DNA from: Hevea brasiliensis
Taxonomy: Eukaryota; Streptophyta; Magnoliopsida; Malpighiales; Euphorbiaceae
Direction: 5' to 3'
DNA length: 64,000 nt
Assembly (NCBI RefSeq): GCF_030052815.1
Contig: NC_079501.1
Coordinates: forward strand, 41,349,593-41,413,592
Shown: positions 50,201-61,293 of the stretch, one piece after another
Layout: every line of letters starts with the position of its first letter
Numbering within the stretch: the first letter of the stretch is position 1
Made by a program: the position numbers and the translations under genes
The notes under the pieces: generated by a model
The model's input: only the letters and a program-made list of their open reading frames with translations
Database searches by the model: none
Told to the model about the DNA's origin: nothing

Positions 50201-51997
50201 TGAAGATATGGAGGCATTATTTATATGGTGAAAAATGCTACATCTATACAGACCACAAGAGTCTAAAATATTTCCCAACCCAGAAGGAGCTCAATCTTAG
50301 ATAGAGGCGATAGATTGAGTTCCTAAATGACTATGATTGTGTGATAGATTATCATCTTGGGAAGGCAAATAAAGTTGCTGATGCTTTGAGCAGGAAGTCC
50401 ATCACAGCTTTAAGATCACTAAATGCTTGTCTGTCCTTAGCTCAAGATGGAGCTATTTTGGCTGAGTTGGAAGTGAGGCCAACCCTGCTACAGCAGATAC
50501 AAGATGGGCAGAGGGCAGATGAAAAATTACTAGCCATTGTGGGTAAAATTCCAGAGGCAAAGGAAACTGAATATGAGGTGAAAGCAGATGGGTGTCTGTA
50601 TTACAGAGGAAGAATGTGTATACCTAATGATGGGGAACTAAATACTAGTATTCTGAAAGAAGCACACACTAGTTTTTATGCTATACACTCGGGAAGCACG
50701 AAATGTATAATGATTTGAAGCCTCATTACTGGTGGCCTAGTCTGAAGAGGGATATAGCTGACTATGTAACTAAGTGTTTGACATGTCAGCAAGTTAAAGC
50801 AGAACATCAAGTTCCATCAGGATTGCTACAGCCTATAAGCATACCTGAATGGAAATGGGACCGGGTCACTATGGATTTTGTTAGTGGTCTACCTCTCACC
50901 CAAAGGAAGCATGATGCAGTGTGGGTGATAGTGGATAGATTGGCAAAGTCAGCACATTTTCTACCAGTTAGGACTGACTACTCACTGGAGAAGCTAGTAG
51001 AATTGTATATCAGTGAGATAGTTAGACTGCATGGAATCCCACTTTCCATCATATCTGACCGAGACCCAAGGTTTACATTGAGATTCTGGAAAAAGTTGCA
51101 AGAAGCTTTGGGCACACAACTCCATTTTAGCACGGCTTTTCATCCCCAGATGGATGGACAGTCAGAATGAGTAATCCAAGTAAACCTAAGAACTAATTGA
51201 ATTTTTATAGTTAATAAATTGAAATGATAGTAACAATGTGAATAATGTGATAGATCCTGGAAGATATGCTAAGGAGTTATGTCATTGAGTTTGAGGGGAG
51301 TTGGGATAGATACCTCCCACTAGCATAATTCGCATATAACAATAGCTACCAAGCTAGCATTCAAATGGCTCCGTATGAAGCACTATATGGGAGGAAATGT
51401 AGAACCCCAGTGTGTTGGATTGAATTGGGCGAAGATAAGCTGGTAGGACCAGACCTGGTAAAACAGACTGAGGAGAAAGTGAAGATAATCAAAGCTAACT
51501 TGAAGGTTGCCTCAGATAGATAGAAATCTTATGCCTACTTAAAGAGAAAAGAGATAGAGTATGCAGTTAGCGATAAAATGTTTCTCAAAGTCTCACCGTG
51601 GAAGAAAGTACTGAGGTTTGGGAGAAAGGATAAGTTAAGCCCTAGGTTCATTGGCCCATATAAAGTCATTGAACGTGTGGGACCAGTGGCCTATCGGCTA
51701 GCTTTACCACCAGAACTGGATAAAATTCATAAGGTATTCCATGTTTCCATGCTGAGAAGGTATCGCTCATACCCTTCACATGTCATTTCCATGGAAGAGA
51801 TTGAAATCCAACCGGACTTGACATATACAAAAGAACCTATACAAATCCTAGCTCGGGAAGTGAAGGAACTGAGAAATAAACAAATTCCACTGGTGAAAGT
51901 GCTTTGGAGGCACCACAACACTGAAGAGGCAACTTGGGAAAGTGAAGAGATAATGAGGCAACAGTTTCCTCAACTGTTTGCATCAGGTAAATTTTGA
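47293..51997 (+). pseudogene. gag-pol: Element D gag-pol with chromodomain, many stops
   Basis: ATG 47293 (MDPAS). One frame holds from there to about 50700, interrupted by stops at about 47414, 47647, 47692, 48040, 48160, 49399, 49975, 50152, 50302 and 50311. A 1-bp loss near 50700 shifts the frame, then TGA at 51168 and a 74-bp intron (51180-51253) follow. After it the frame runs to 51997 with stops at 51326 and 51521. Domains: Gag with proline-rich N-part and a damaged knuckle ([14 protein letters not shown], Cys to Tyr); protease with VDPRS in place of VDPGS; RT with FIDD in [13 protein letters not shown]; RNase H; zinc-binding and catalytic integrase with D, D, E; chromodomain in the last 55 residues. 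The end is a TGA replacing the CGA still present in E, seven codons early. Confidence 0.9.
51180..51253 (+). other. Intron in D integrase (74 bp, GT-AG)
   Basis: GTAAAC at 51180 to GATAG at 51253, between codons for V-I-Q and I-L-E-D-M. The length is not a multiple of three, yet removing it puts the upstream frame (codons starting at multiples of 3) in phase with the chromodomain frame. It is AT-rich and aligns with the E intron. Confidence 0.8.
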
Positions 51998-52013
51998 GGA
52001 CAAAATTTTTATT

Positions 52014-52025
52014 AGAGGGGAAGAG
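52014..52025 (+). other. Polypurine tract, element D
   Basis: AGAGGGGAAGAG just before the 3' LTR, the same tract as in E (reverse). Confidence 0.85.
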
Positions 52026-52533
52026 TTATAACATCCTTATTTTAGCTAGTCTGTACAGTCTACTGTTCCGGTGACCAGTGTCGTTCCGGACAGCTAGAAT
52101 GTTCGGAAAAATATTAAAACTAAAGTGAGGAACCAAAAATTTACTCAAATATTAATAAGAAAAAAAATTTTAGGAAAAATTATAAAATAATTCTTGGGAC
52201 TCCAGAGAAGGGTCATTGAGGTTCTTATAGCATTAGAATGCCAAGAAAATACTTAGAAAAATTGTTCAATCGGTACAGATAATTTTTACCCGTTAAGCCA
52301 AACGGAGGGCATTTTGGTCATTTCGTCTTCAGAGTTGATTTTTGGGCCAACTTGTCCAGTTAAATAAATAATTTATATAACATAAAATATAAATAAATAT
52401 TGTCAAAAATTCAATTACAATTAAATATACAAGAAATGGAGAGAAAAATGAAAAAAAAAAATAGATTTATGACATCATCAAGATGTCATTAAAACTCACC
52501 CAACCAACCCAATCTTGACACATGGCATAAACA

Positions 52534-52542
52534 TATATAAAA
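52534..52542 (+). promoter_or_regulatory. TATA box in D 3' LTR
   Basis: TATATAAAA followed by GAGGCC, about 510 bp into the LTR and upstream of a pyrimidine-rich stretch; a plausible gypsy LTR promoter. Confidence 0.5.
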
Positions 52543-53593
52543 GAGGCCAAATGGGTTGGAGAACAAAAAAAAAAAAAATCAGACCTCCTCTCTCCTTCTT
52601 CTTCATGCTACCACCCACCCCACCATGGTCACCCATTAGCAAGCTTTTGAAAGCTTGATTTCCCCCACTTTTACCCAACTAAACCCTAACCTAGCAACAA
52701 AAAAACTTGCTCTTACACCTTAGTAATTCTTCTGGGAGCAAAAAGAAGAGGAAAACAAGAGCTTTAGCAAGTGGGAAAATCTCACTCCTTTGAGGTTAGT
52801 GACCTAACCATGGATTTTATTTTAAACTCATGTTAAGGACTTTGAATGAGTGTAAATTTCAAAGGAAATTTGTTAAAAACCACTTGTATGCTATTCCATA
52901 TTTTTCGGTAGCCATGGTTAGGGTTTGATTGTGTTGAGCTTAATGAAGTTAAAAGGCCATCATGGCAGCCCACCATATGTACCCACTAAGTGGATTGATG
53001 AAATGCAAGTTAAATGCATGATTTGAGATGTTAGGGTTAGGGTTTCGGTATAAAATGGAGACTTTGATTATGTAATGATGAAAGTGAGTTTTAATGGTCA
53101 ATTAGTGACCATTTGGTTATGTGTAAACAAGAAATGAGGTGGTTTGATTTGTGGGAATTGCAGTTGGTGTGGCTGCCCATGGTGACCTGCAGAATTGGAC
53201 ATGAGTCCAGCAAGTTTGGGCAGCCATAACTTAAATTGTAGAGGTTCAATTGGTACAAGGCCAATTGAACATGAAACTAGACACATAATGGCACAACTTT
53301 GGTGAAGAAACCATGCCCATAATGTTATTAGCTATTCTGTTGCACACTGGGAGACACAATGTGACCGATGGTGTGATGGTCCGAGGTACTTAGTACCCAG
53401 TGCCAGTTTACCCATTTATCCAGTCCAGTCAACTAGTATGGGTTACTCGGGAAATGATAATAAACCTTACTAAATTTTAATCAAATAATAATATAAATAA
53501 TACCAGAAGTTAAGTCTACCAAAAATGTAAACACACACATTCTGTATATTTGTTTTATTTTATGTTATTTTATATTATTTTATATTATCACCA

Positions 53594-53632
53594 CTAAGCA
53601 GAATTGCTTAGCGCGTCGCTTTTGCCACTCGC
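53594..53632 (+). other. Paired hairpins in D 3' LTR
   Basis: Hairpin 1 CTAAGCA-GAAT-TGCTTAG is intact. Hairpin 2 arms GCGCGT and ACTCGC have one mismatch. Confidence 0.65.
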
Positions 53633-54246
53633 AGGTACTGGAGACCTAGCTGGGGAGCCCAGTAGACATCAGACCGGGTGGGTCTTCAGATTTGCATCCG
53701 GAGTCCCGAGTCACCTCACACCTGCAGTGCATATGGTAGGACATAGGATTTTGGGAGCTTTTCTTTTTTATTTTGCATTTTATACTAGTTTGGATTGTAA
53801 CTCTAAACTCCTGTAATTATGTATTAATGTAAATATATGAAATTTCATATTATTGAGATCTTCTGCATAATGTATATTGATAAATGAAATGTTGAGAATT
53901 AATTGTGAATATGCTTCAAGTGATGAAGTGAACAGAAAAGTTTTGAAAATAGTATTGTGATTTGAGATTGAAATTTTGAGATTGACTTGAATGTGTATAA
54001 TGGAGTTTAGATTTGGAAATTATTTTGGAAGTGTTTTTAAACAGGTTCAGAAGAACTGTTTTTCCAATTTACAGCCGGCACTCTGCCGGATTTTCTATAA
54101 AATTTGCGGATAAATTCAGATTTATCAAAATTGAAAATAAATGAATTATAAAGGGATAAATTGTAATAGAAACATAAATTGATGCTCCGGCATACTGAGT
54201 GGCATAACTTGTTCGGCTACACTATAAACGGGTAAGGGGTGTCACA

Positions 54247-54466
54247 AGTATCCTCGATTGTGAACATGTTTATGATACTTTGTACTAGAAATGCTGTTAC
54301 TCATATTCTTAACAACTTAAGAGTAGAATTTCTAACAAAATATCAATGGACCTTTTCTATCACACATAAATATATTATATAAACAGAAAAGTGGAAATTC
54401 CTTTTATTAATAAAAACATGTACACGATACATAATAAATGATATGATCTAGGGCATACTACTAACA
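54247..54466 (-). repeat. Copia4: reverse copia LTR fragment
   Basis: Matches 38328-38548 of the copia3 LTR and ends CTACTAACA at 54466. It starts exactly at the end of D with AGTAT, so D inserted in it; the rest should lie beyond D's left end. It abuts the pol tail of F. Confidence 0.85.
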
Positions 54467-54654
54467 GAAAACTCATAAAGATCTTAGTACATTAGGTGAA
54501 GCAGCTGAGAAATAAATGTATACATTTGGTTAAGGTGTTATGAACCATCATTCAGGCTAGGAAGTTACTTAGGAATGAGAGGAGGATATGTGGAGGCAGC
54601 ACCCACAGTTATTTAGAAACTAAAATCAGGTAAAATTTCGAGATGAAATTTATT
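54467..54654 (+). pseudogene. Element F pol tail (chromodomain end)
   Basis: In one frame, about 54540-54630 reads like the chromodomain end of D and E: N-H-H, then E-V-T, then E-E-D-M-W-R-Q-H-P-Q-L-F, with stops in between. A short decayed fragment of a chromovirus integrase C-terminus. Confidence 0.65.
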
Positions 54655-54656
54655 TT

Positions 54657-54667
54657 AAGGGGGGGAG
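54657..54667 (+). other. Polypurine tract, element F
   Basis: AAGGGGGGGAG three bases before the LTR, identical to that of A. Confidence 0.8.
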
Positions 54668-55298
54668 AATTGTAACACCCCTATATTCGGTAGTGCGTTC
54701 TACTGTTTCGGAGACTGGTGTCTGTCCGGACAGCTAGGATGCTTGGACTTATACTTAAATGTTAGTAAGGAAACATAAAATAATGAAATACAATAGTGGA
54801 AAATATAAGAAATAAAAAGGAAAAATAAGAGAAATGAGATGTGATTAAGTTAAACGAACTAAAAACCATAGCGATGGGTGGCCACAATGGGAAGTTGCAG
54901 CGAGGACTGTTGACTAGCCCTGGACTGCGGAGAACCTTCGGAAATATTTTGAAGACTTAAATTAACATCTATTGTGGTATAGTTAACTTAGAAAATGTTA
55001 AATAAAATTTAATTAATTAGTACAAAGAAAAATAAAAAATTGAGAAATCGATAAAAATCGGTGTTACCGAAAAATTAGAAATACAACCCAAGGAGGGGCA
55101 TTTTGGTCAATTGACACCTAGAGTGAACTTTTGACCTAAATGTCCATAAAAATTTTTAATGTTAAATTTTGAAAATGACATGAAAAATGAAATTAAAAAA
55201 TGAAGTACAATTAAAAGAGAAATGGGGGATTAATTTACAAATATGGAAACTTGGATTATTAAATGTTTAATGTGAGTTAGTGGGGCACTAAGTGGGAT

Positions 55299-55316
55299 TA
55301 TATAAACTATATAAAG
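55299..55316 (+). promoter_or_regulatory. Double TATA motif in F LTR
   Basis: TATATAAA at 55299-55306 and TATATAAAG at 55308-55316. The corresponding place in A (around position 25-40) reads AATAAACTAAAGACAT, so A has lost the motif. Confidence 0.45.
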
Positions 55317-55878
55317 ATAGATTTTTCCACTAACACTTCATGAATCTTCTTCTTCCTCAAAAACTTCATTTGGCCAAATTTAACTTCCCCTAAGAAACCT
55401 CCATTGACGTCCCCAAACCAAGCTCCATGCATCCATTTTTCAAGCCATTTTCCACATATTTCCCTTCATTAAATTTAGTCTACACAGCTTAGGAAGTGTT
55501 ATGGAAGCAAAAAGAAGCAAGATTGGTGAGGTTTTAGCAAGCTCTAATAAGAGGTAAGTGCCCAATTTCTTCCCTTACTTAATTAAAGCTTGTGTTAAGG
55601 TTATGGGTAGTATTTTGGGTGAAGAAATTTGAAGAAATGATTGAGTTATGGATTGTCCATTTTTGGCAGCCATGGGAGGTGAGTTGCTTGAGTTTTTCTT
55701 ACATTAAATTGGTGGTAATTGATGGGAATTAGTGTTGGTTGAGTCCATTTGAAGTGCTAGCAATTTAATCCTCTTATATATGTGAATTATGAATGTAAAG
55801 TGAGATTATATATTGAAATTGGGAAGCTTGATGTATATGGGCAATTGGGTAGCCTTGTGATGTATGGTAGAGTGTTTC

Positions 55879-58876
55879 TGTAACACCCTTCCGGTAGCAA
55901 CTCCGTACATTCTACTGTTCCTGTGACCGGTGTCGGTCCGGACAGCTAGAACATCCGGAAAAATATTTAAACTAAAGTCAGGAACTATAATTAACTCAAA
56001 TATTAATAAGAAAAATTTAGAAAAAAATTTTAGAAATAAAATACAACTAAGTTAAATGAGCCGGTGACCTAGCGATGGGTAACCCAGAGGGAAGTTGCGG
56101 TTCTCACAACTAGGAGCCCTAGACCCGAGAGAAAATTCATAAAATAATTTTTGGGACTCCAGAGAAGGGTCATTGAGGTCCCTATGGCATTAGAATGCCA
56201 AGAAATTATTTAGAAAAATTTTTCAATCGGTACAGACAATTTTGACCCGTTAAGCCAAACGGAGGGCATTTTGGTCATTTCGCCTTCAGAGGTGATTTTG
56301 GCCGACTTGTCCAGTTGAGTAAATAATTATTATAACATAAAATATGAATAAACATTACTAAAAATTAAATTGAAAATGAGTAGAGATTAAAAGAAAAGAA
56401 AAATCAAAATAAAGCAAATTATGACATCTTTATGATGTTATTTAAAAGCCCCCTCCAATCACAATTAAACAAACACTCAACTAACTAATAAAAGAGATAA
56501 TTGAGACCAAAAGAATTAAAAAGCAACAGCAGCCATCCTCTTCCTCCCTAACCAGCCGAAATCCAAGCTTGCCCAAACCTCCATTAACACCTTCAAAAAA
56601 ACTTCATTTCTCTCTTTGTTTCACTACTAAACCCTAAACACCTTTCATTAAAATTTGTCCATACCTCTTGGGGAAGTGTTTGGCAGCCAAGAAAAGGAAA
56701 GAAAGTGAAGTTAAGCTTGGGAAAATTCTGCCCTACAAGAGGTTAGTGCACATATGTATCAAAAACTCATTAATTCCATGTTAGAGACTTGAAATAGGTA
56801 AGAATTTGTAACTTAAATGAATGAAATTTATGTTTATGCTTACCATGAATTTCGGCAGCCCTAAGGAAGGGATAAGAGTGATTGTTTTGATGGATTTAAA
56901 GTGGACTAAAGATCATGATTAAAGAATATATACATGTGGATAATGAGTTAGTGAGTCAAACTAAGGTACCTTGTGTAAATTCTTAAAGGAAATTAGGGTT
57001 TAGGGAGTGAAAATTTGACTTGGCTTATGAAGTGATTAGTGAACATTCTAATGGTCAATTAGTGACCATTTGAGGCAAGTCAATCATAATTTGAAGTGAA
57101 CTAAAGTGTTACAAACCCAATTGGTAGGTCGCTAGTGACAAAGAAAGAATGAGGCTGTGAGTCCAGTCTGTTTGGACTGCCATATCTTTGGCTGTGTAGG
57201 TCCAATTGGTGTTTGGCCAATTGAACATGAAACTAGACTTATAATGGCACAAAAGACCAAAGCAAGTGGACCAAAAATTGGCCCCAATCCGGATACCCTG
57301 CAACCAGAATCTGCAGAATGACCAAATGAACAGTGGCCATAACTCACTGTAGAAAAGGTCAATTGACCTGAAATTTTTACAGAAACAAGTTAAGACATAG
57401 ACAAATAACTTTCATGAAGAAACCTACCCCAAATTATGGCCAGAACCCATCCAACAAGGCAGTGGCGATCCACTGCTTCACATCGTAGATATGGTCAATT
57501 CTGTAGTTTTGCCAACCGGCCAGCTGTGGTTTTTGGACCATATCTGGAGCTACAAAACTCCAAATGGAGTGATACAAAAAAGGAAATTCAACTAGACAAA
57601 ATAAGGAACAACTTTCATGTATACCATTTCCTCAAATTCCCACTACAACAGTGCCTAATGGAACAGTAAAGTTGGGTTACAAAAACTGAAAATTTTGCTT
57701 CCCTTGGTTTAAGCTTTGAAATGGTATTAATGCTTAATGCCAACAAGTTTTCAATGCAAAATGTGGTATGTTGGGAGTGTCAAAACCAATGTACCTATTT
57801 TCTATCCAAAAGTCAACATTTTTGTTGACCAATGAGGTGAATAGTGACACCAAAACTTGAAATTCAAAAATTGAAGAATTTAAAAGTATCAAATGCCCTA
57901 GTATACCTAACAAGATTGGTTTGGATAGTTTGGCATGCCAATAGGGTTCAGTTAGCAGTACTGCACATGGCATTATGCCATTATGTGATTTTATGGCTTT
58001 TAGCCATTTTGATATTGTGTTGAGACTTGGCCTCGTGCCTAATATTATTTACAGCTTGTTAGTCGCTCATTGCACACCGGAGATGCATATGTGACCGATG
58101 GTGTGACGCCCGAGGTACTAGATACCCAAAGGCCGGTTTACACGTTTATCCAAATTACTGCTCAAGATAGGTTACTTGGGCAACTAAATGAATGAAAATG
58201 GACAAAGTTAAAGAAATAAATGAATATAACAAATACAAAACAAATAAGACATATACATTCAATACATATTTATTTTTTGCTATTTTCTTTTATTTTATTA
58301 TTGCACCACTAAGCATCATTGCTTAGCGCATTGCTTTTGCCACGCGTAGGTTCTGGAGATACTGATCGTGAGCCCAGTAGACCGCAGACTGGGTGAGTCC
58401 ATCCTGCAGCTCTGCATAGTGTCCGTGTCACCTCACCCTCCACAGTGCATTGGTAGGACACTAGGTTTCATTTTGGAATTTTGTAACTAATTTTTTTTTT
58501 ATTTTCTCATATGTATTTGGATTTATGTAATGTATTTTGATGTCCATGTAAATAATGAAAATTGTGTTGGTGAATGAAAAAAATATTGAGATTTTGATAT
58601 TGGAGTTTGAGGTCATTGAATATGATTATTGGAAGTGTTTTTCACAGGTTCCGAAGAACTGTTTTCTCCATGTATAGTCGGTACTCTGCCGGATTTTCTT
58701 TAAAATTTTTGGAACCTCAAATAAATTATAATTTCGATAAATGGCTCAAATATATTTTATTTCACAAGTTATATTCAAAACCATGATAAAAATTAATTAA
58801 GGTATAATAGAGTGTGCCGGTACACCGTGTGACATTGCTTACTCGGGTATACTGTACACGGGTAAGGGGTGTCACA
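55879..58876 (+). mobile_element. G: solo gypsy LTR of the D/E family (2998 bp)
   Basis: Starts TGTAACACCC and ends GGTGTCACA, flanked by perfect GTTTC copies (55874-55878 and 58877-58881). Sequence matches the D and E LTRs and there is no internal region. It is therefore a solo LTR left by recombination between two LTRs. It lies inside the LTR of F. Paired hairpins at 58309-58347. Confidence 0.93.
58309..58347 (+). other. Paired hairpins in solo LTR G
   Basis: Hairpin 1 CTAAGCA-TCAT-TGCTTAG: same stem as D/E but a different loop. Hairpin 2 arms GCGCAT and ACGCGT are only partly paired. Confidence 0.55.
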
Positions 58877-60646
58877 GTTTCAATTGATGAAATAATTTAC
58901 TAAATTATGGTACTAATGATGGCAGTATGTGTATGTAATTATTGGTGGGAAATTAGATGTGCTAATGAGAGGTATTCATATGTATGTATTGTTGAAGTTG
59001 GATATTGTGAAATGGAAGTGTAAATGGTGCATTGCTAGTTGGTTATATTCTGCCCAAAGTTACTATAATGTAAACTAATGAATGGTTATGGTTAGTACCA
59101 AATGCAGAATTAGGTTTGGTAAATGAAGTATGGTTAGTTGAATGTGTGATTGGTTGATGCCTCAAAAATGAGTTAAGGGCAGTATGCAAATAAGCCTATA
59201 ACCCTAAGTGTGTGACTCCAATTGGTATGAGGCCAATTGAAGGTGAAACTAGGCACAAAATGTGCCAACTTTCATGTTGGAAGCCTCCCTAAATTCTGTC
59301 CATAGAGCGATATGAGAAATGACCAAATCCGAATTAGTGACTTTGCAAACCTAAAAATTGACCGTTCGAATGGTAGTCAGTATTTTGGCCATAGCTCACT
59401 CAAAATAGGTCCAAATAACCTGAATTTTATATCATGGAAAGCTTACACATAGAGCTACAACTCTTATGAAGACACCAAAACCCAGAAATGACTATAAGCA
59501 AGTCAAAATACTTGCTCAAGTTCAGGTATAAAAACTACCAGAATCAGAAATGACCTAAAAATGACTTAAGTTTGCCATTTTAGTGCAACCTGTCCAGCAT
59601 CGGTAAAATGACCATAACTTGGTCTAGTAAACTCCAAATGACCTAAAATTTGTGGCAAAAGTTCACTAAGTCATAAACCTACAAGTTTATAATTCAAACC
59701 AGAACCCGAAAATCGAGGGAACTAGGTCATCCGACTAGGTCAAAACAGCATACCAAAATCCAATAAATTGTAATAAAATGCAATACACTTGAAAATGAAA
59801 TTGGTAACATGTACCAATACCAAAGGACTATAAAATGTGACATATTGATAACATTAAAATTTATTCCCCTAGAGTGCATCAAAGGTCAACATTATAGATT
59901 GACTAATGAAAGCAATAGTGCTAAATAAATTAATTATTGAACCTTATTATTAGAAATAATTTAATTGAGTACTGAAACACTTTAAATTGTGTGTTTTAGT
60001 TGAAAAGGATATTGAAAAGCATAAGAAACATTGAGTCAAGGCCTAGAGGCGACTCAAACCAGGTCTGTGCACAATACTTTTTATATTCACTGTTTTTACT
60101 AGAAAATTTATTTGGAGAAATGAGTTATGAATAATTTTTTATTGTTTTGGCTTTGGAAATTTTATTTGGAAATTATTATGTTGCCTACTTTGCAAATGGA
60201 AATTTTGAGATAAAATATGATTTTTGGTTTGTATGAAATATTTAAATATTGTGATTTAGAATTGTTTTGATTCACACTTGACATGGCAATATCACTATGT
60301 TCCTCCTTCATTTATAGGAAGAGTATGACTATATTCCTCCCTCTTTGACTTGCCAGTTTGAGGCGAATGTGGATGAGTACTCATTATCTAGCTAGCTACC
60401 TCCCTCATTGATTTCGATTAGTGGGTTGAGTATGTCTTGTCGTGGTGTACAACACGGCATGTTCGGAAAAATTTGTGTCATGACCTAAGTTGTGTTATTG
60501 ATCAGCAATACTGTGTTATTCAATTGTTTGATCAAATTTGTGTTATATGAGATTTGAAAATTGTGACATGAAATTGTGAATCATTTGAATTGTAAATTGT
60601 CAAAAAATATTTTATATACCGTATTTTAAATTGTTATTGTGCACTA

Positions 60647-60688
60647 CTGAGTAAATTTTACTCAGTGATAGCTTTTTTATTACTGTCG
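60647..60688 (+). other. Paired hairpins in F LTR
   Basis: Hairpin 1 CTGAGTAA-ATT-TTACTCAG has an 8-bp stem. Hairpin 2 arms TGATAG and CTGTCG pair with two wobbles. It is the counterpart of the A structure with a different stem sequence. Confidence 0.65.
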
Positions 60689-61293
60689 CAGGTAGACAGA
60701 CAGATAGAGCAGCAGAGTAGGTTGCTTGTGCTACATTTTGGGATTCTGCCGGATATATTGAGTATACCACATTTTTGTAATTTTTGTTGTAATGTACGTG
60801 CACTGAATGTAGATATTGTATTTGGTCTTGAGCAGTTGTAAACTAAAGTTATAATATATTTCTATTATCTCAGCTTTTGAACTACTCAGTCATTTTGTAG
60901 TCTATTTTTGGAAATACTGAAAATTGATGTTGAATTGAGTTTGACAAATATTGAGAAAATTAATTTGAGTCGAGCCATATTGGAGTTTGGGATTGAGCAA
61001 ATATATTGGAAGTGCTTTTTACGGGTTTTTGAAGAACTATTTTGCTCTAAATACAGACAGCACTCTACCAAAATTTTTATAAAATTTGTGGCTATTTCAG
61101 ACCTAATGTGTGATTTAACTTCGATTAAAAAATGTTAACATCTGTCAAAAGTACTCACCACTGTAAAAAGAAATAAGAAAAGGTTTAACATCCCTTGTTG
61201 TGTATTTAATGGGTTATCAGTAGATGAAATTTGGTAATTCATTAGGTATACTACGGGATCATGTTATGCCTTACGGAGGGATAAGGTGTGACA

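Larger units (their letters stand above)
14748..54246 (+). mobile_element. Element D: Ty3/gypsy chromovirus, host of the central nest
   Basis: Forward gypsy element whose pieces are 14748-14946, 24746-26191 and 46842-54246; the intervening DNA is copia2 and E. The left start lies outside the window because copia1 and A sit in its 5' LTR. It has a tRNA-iMet primer-binding site, gag-pol with chromodomain, a polypurine tract and a 3' LTR. It ends at 54246 inside a reverse copia LTR, with AGTAT as the right target duplication. Its pol and LTRs are the same family as E and G. Confidence 0.88.
52027..54246 (+). repeat. Element D 3' LTR (2220 bp, internally deleted)
   Basis: Starts TATAACATCC (terminal TG reads TA) and ends GGTGTCACA. 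It is about 0.9 kb shorter than the E LTRs. The sequence jumps near 53325 from CCCATAATG to TTATTAGCTATTC, skipping the segment present at about 24746-25590. Hairpins at 53594-53632; the CCGGCA-CTC-TGCCGG hairpin is at 54075-54089. Confidence 0.9.
54467..61293 (+). mobile_element. Element F: 3' end of an autonomous-type gypsy element related to A
   Basis: A pol tail, polypurine tract and 3' LTR whose ends match those of A (starts TGTAACACCCCTATATTCGG, ends GGTGTGACA). Unlike A it keeps chromodomain codons, so F represents the type of element that could have mobilised A. Its right flank, TATAACCC, is reverse copia gag-pol (copia5). The 5' part is outside the window. Confidence 0.82.
54671..61293 (+). 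repeat. Element F 3' LTR, split by solo LTR G
   Basis: Pieces 54671-55878 and 58882-61293, about 3.62 kb when joined. Alignable to the A LTR along its length but clearly diverged. It has one rather than six copies of the 47-bp unit. Confidence 0.85.

Noticed and set aside
47293..51997. Endogenous pararetrovirus or a retrovirus with an envelope gene
   Set aside because: No movement protein, coat or envelope-like frame; order gag-PR-RT-RH-INT-chromodomain fits a chromovirus retrotransposon.
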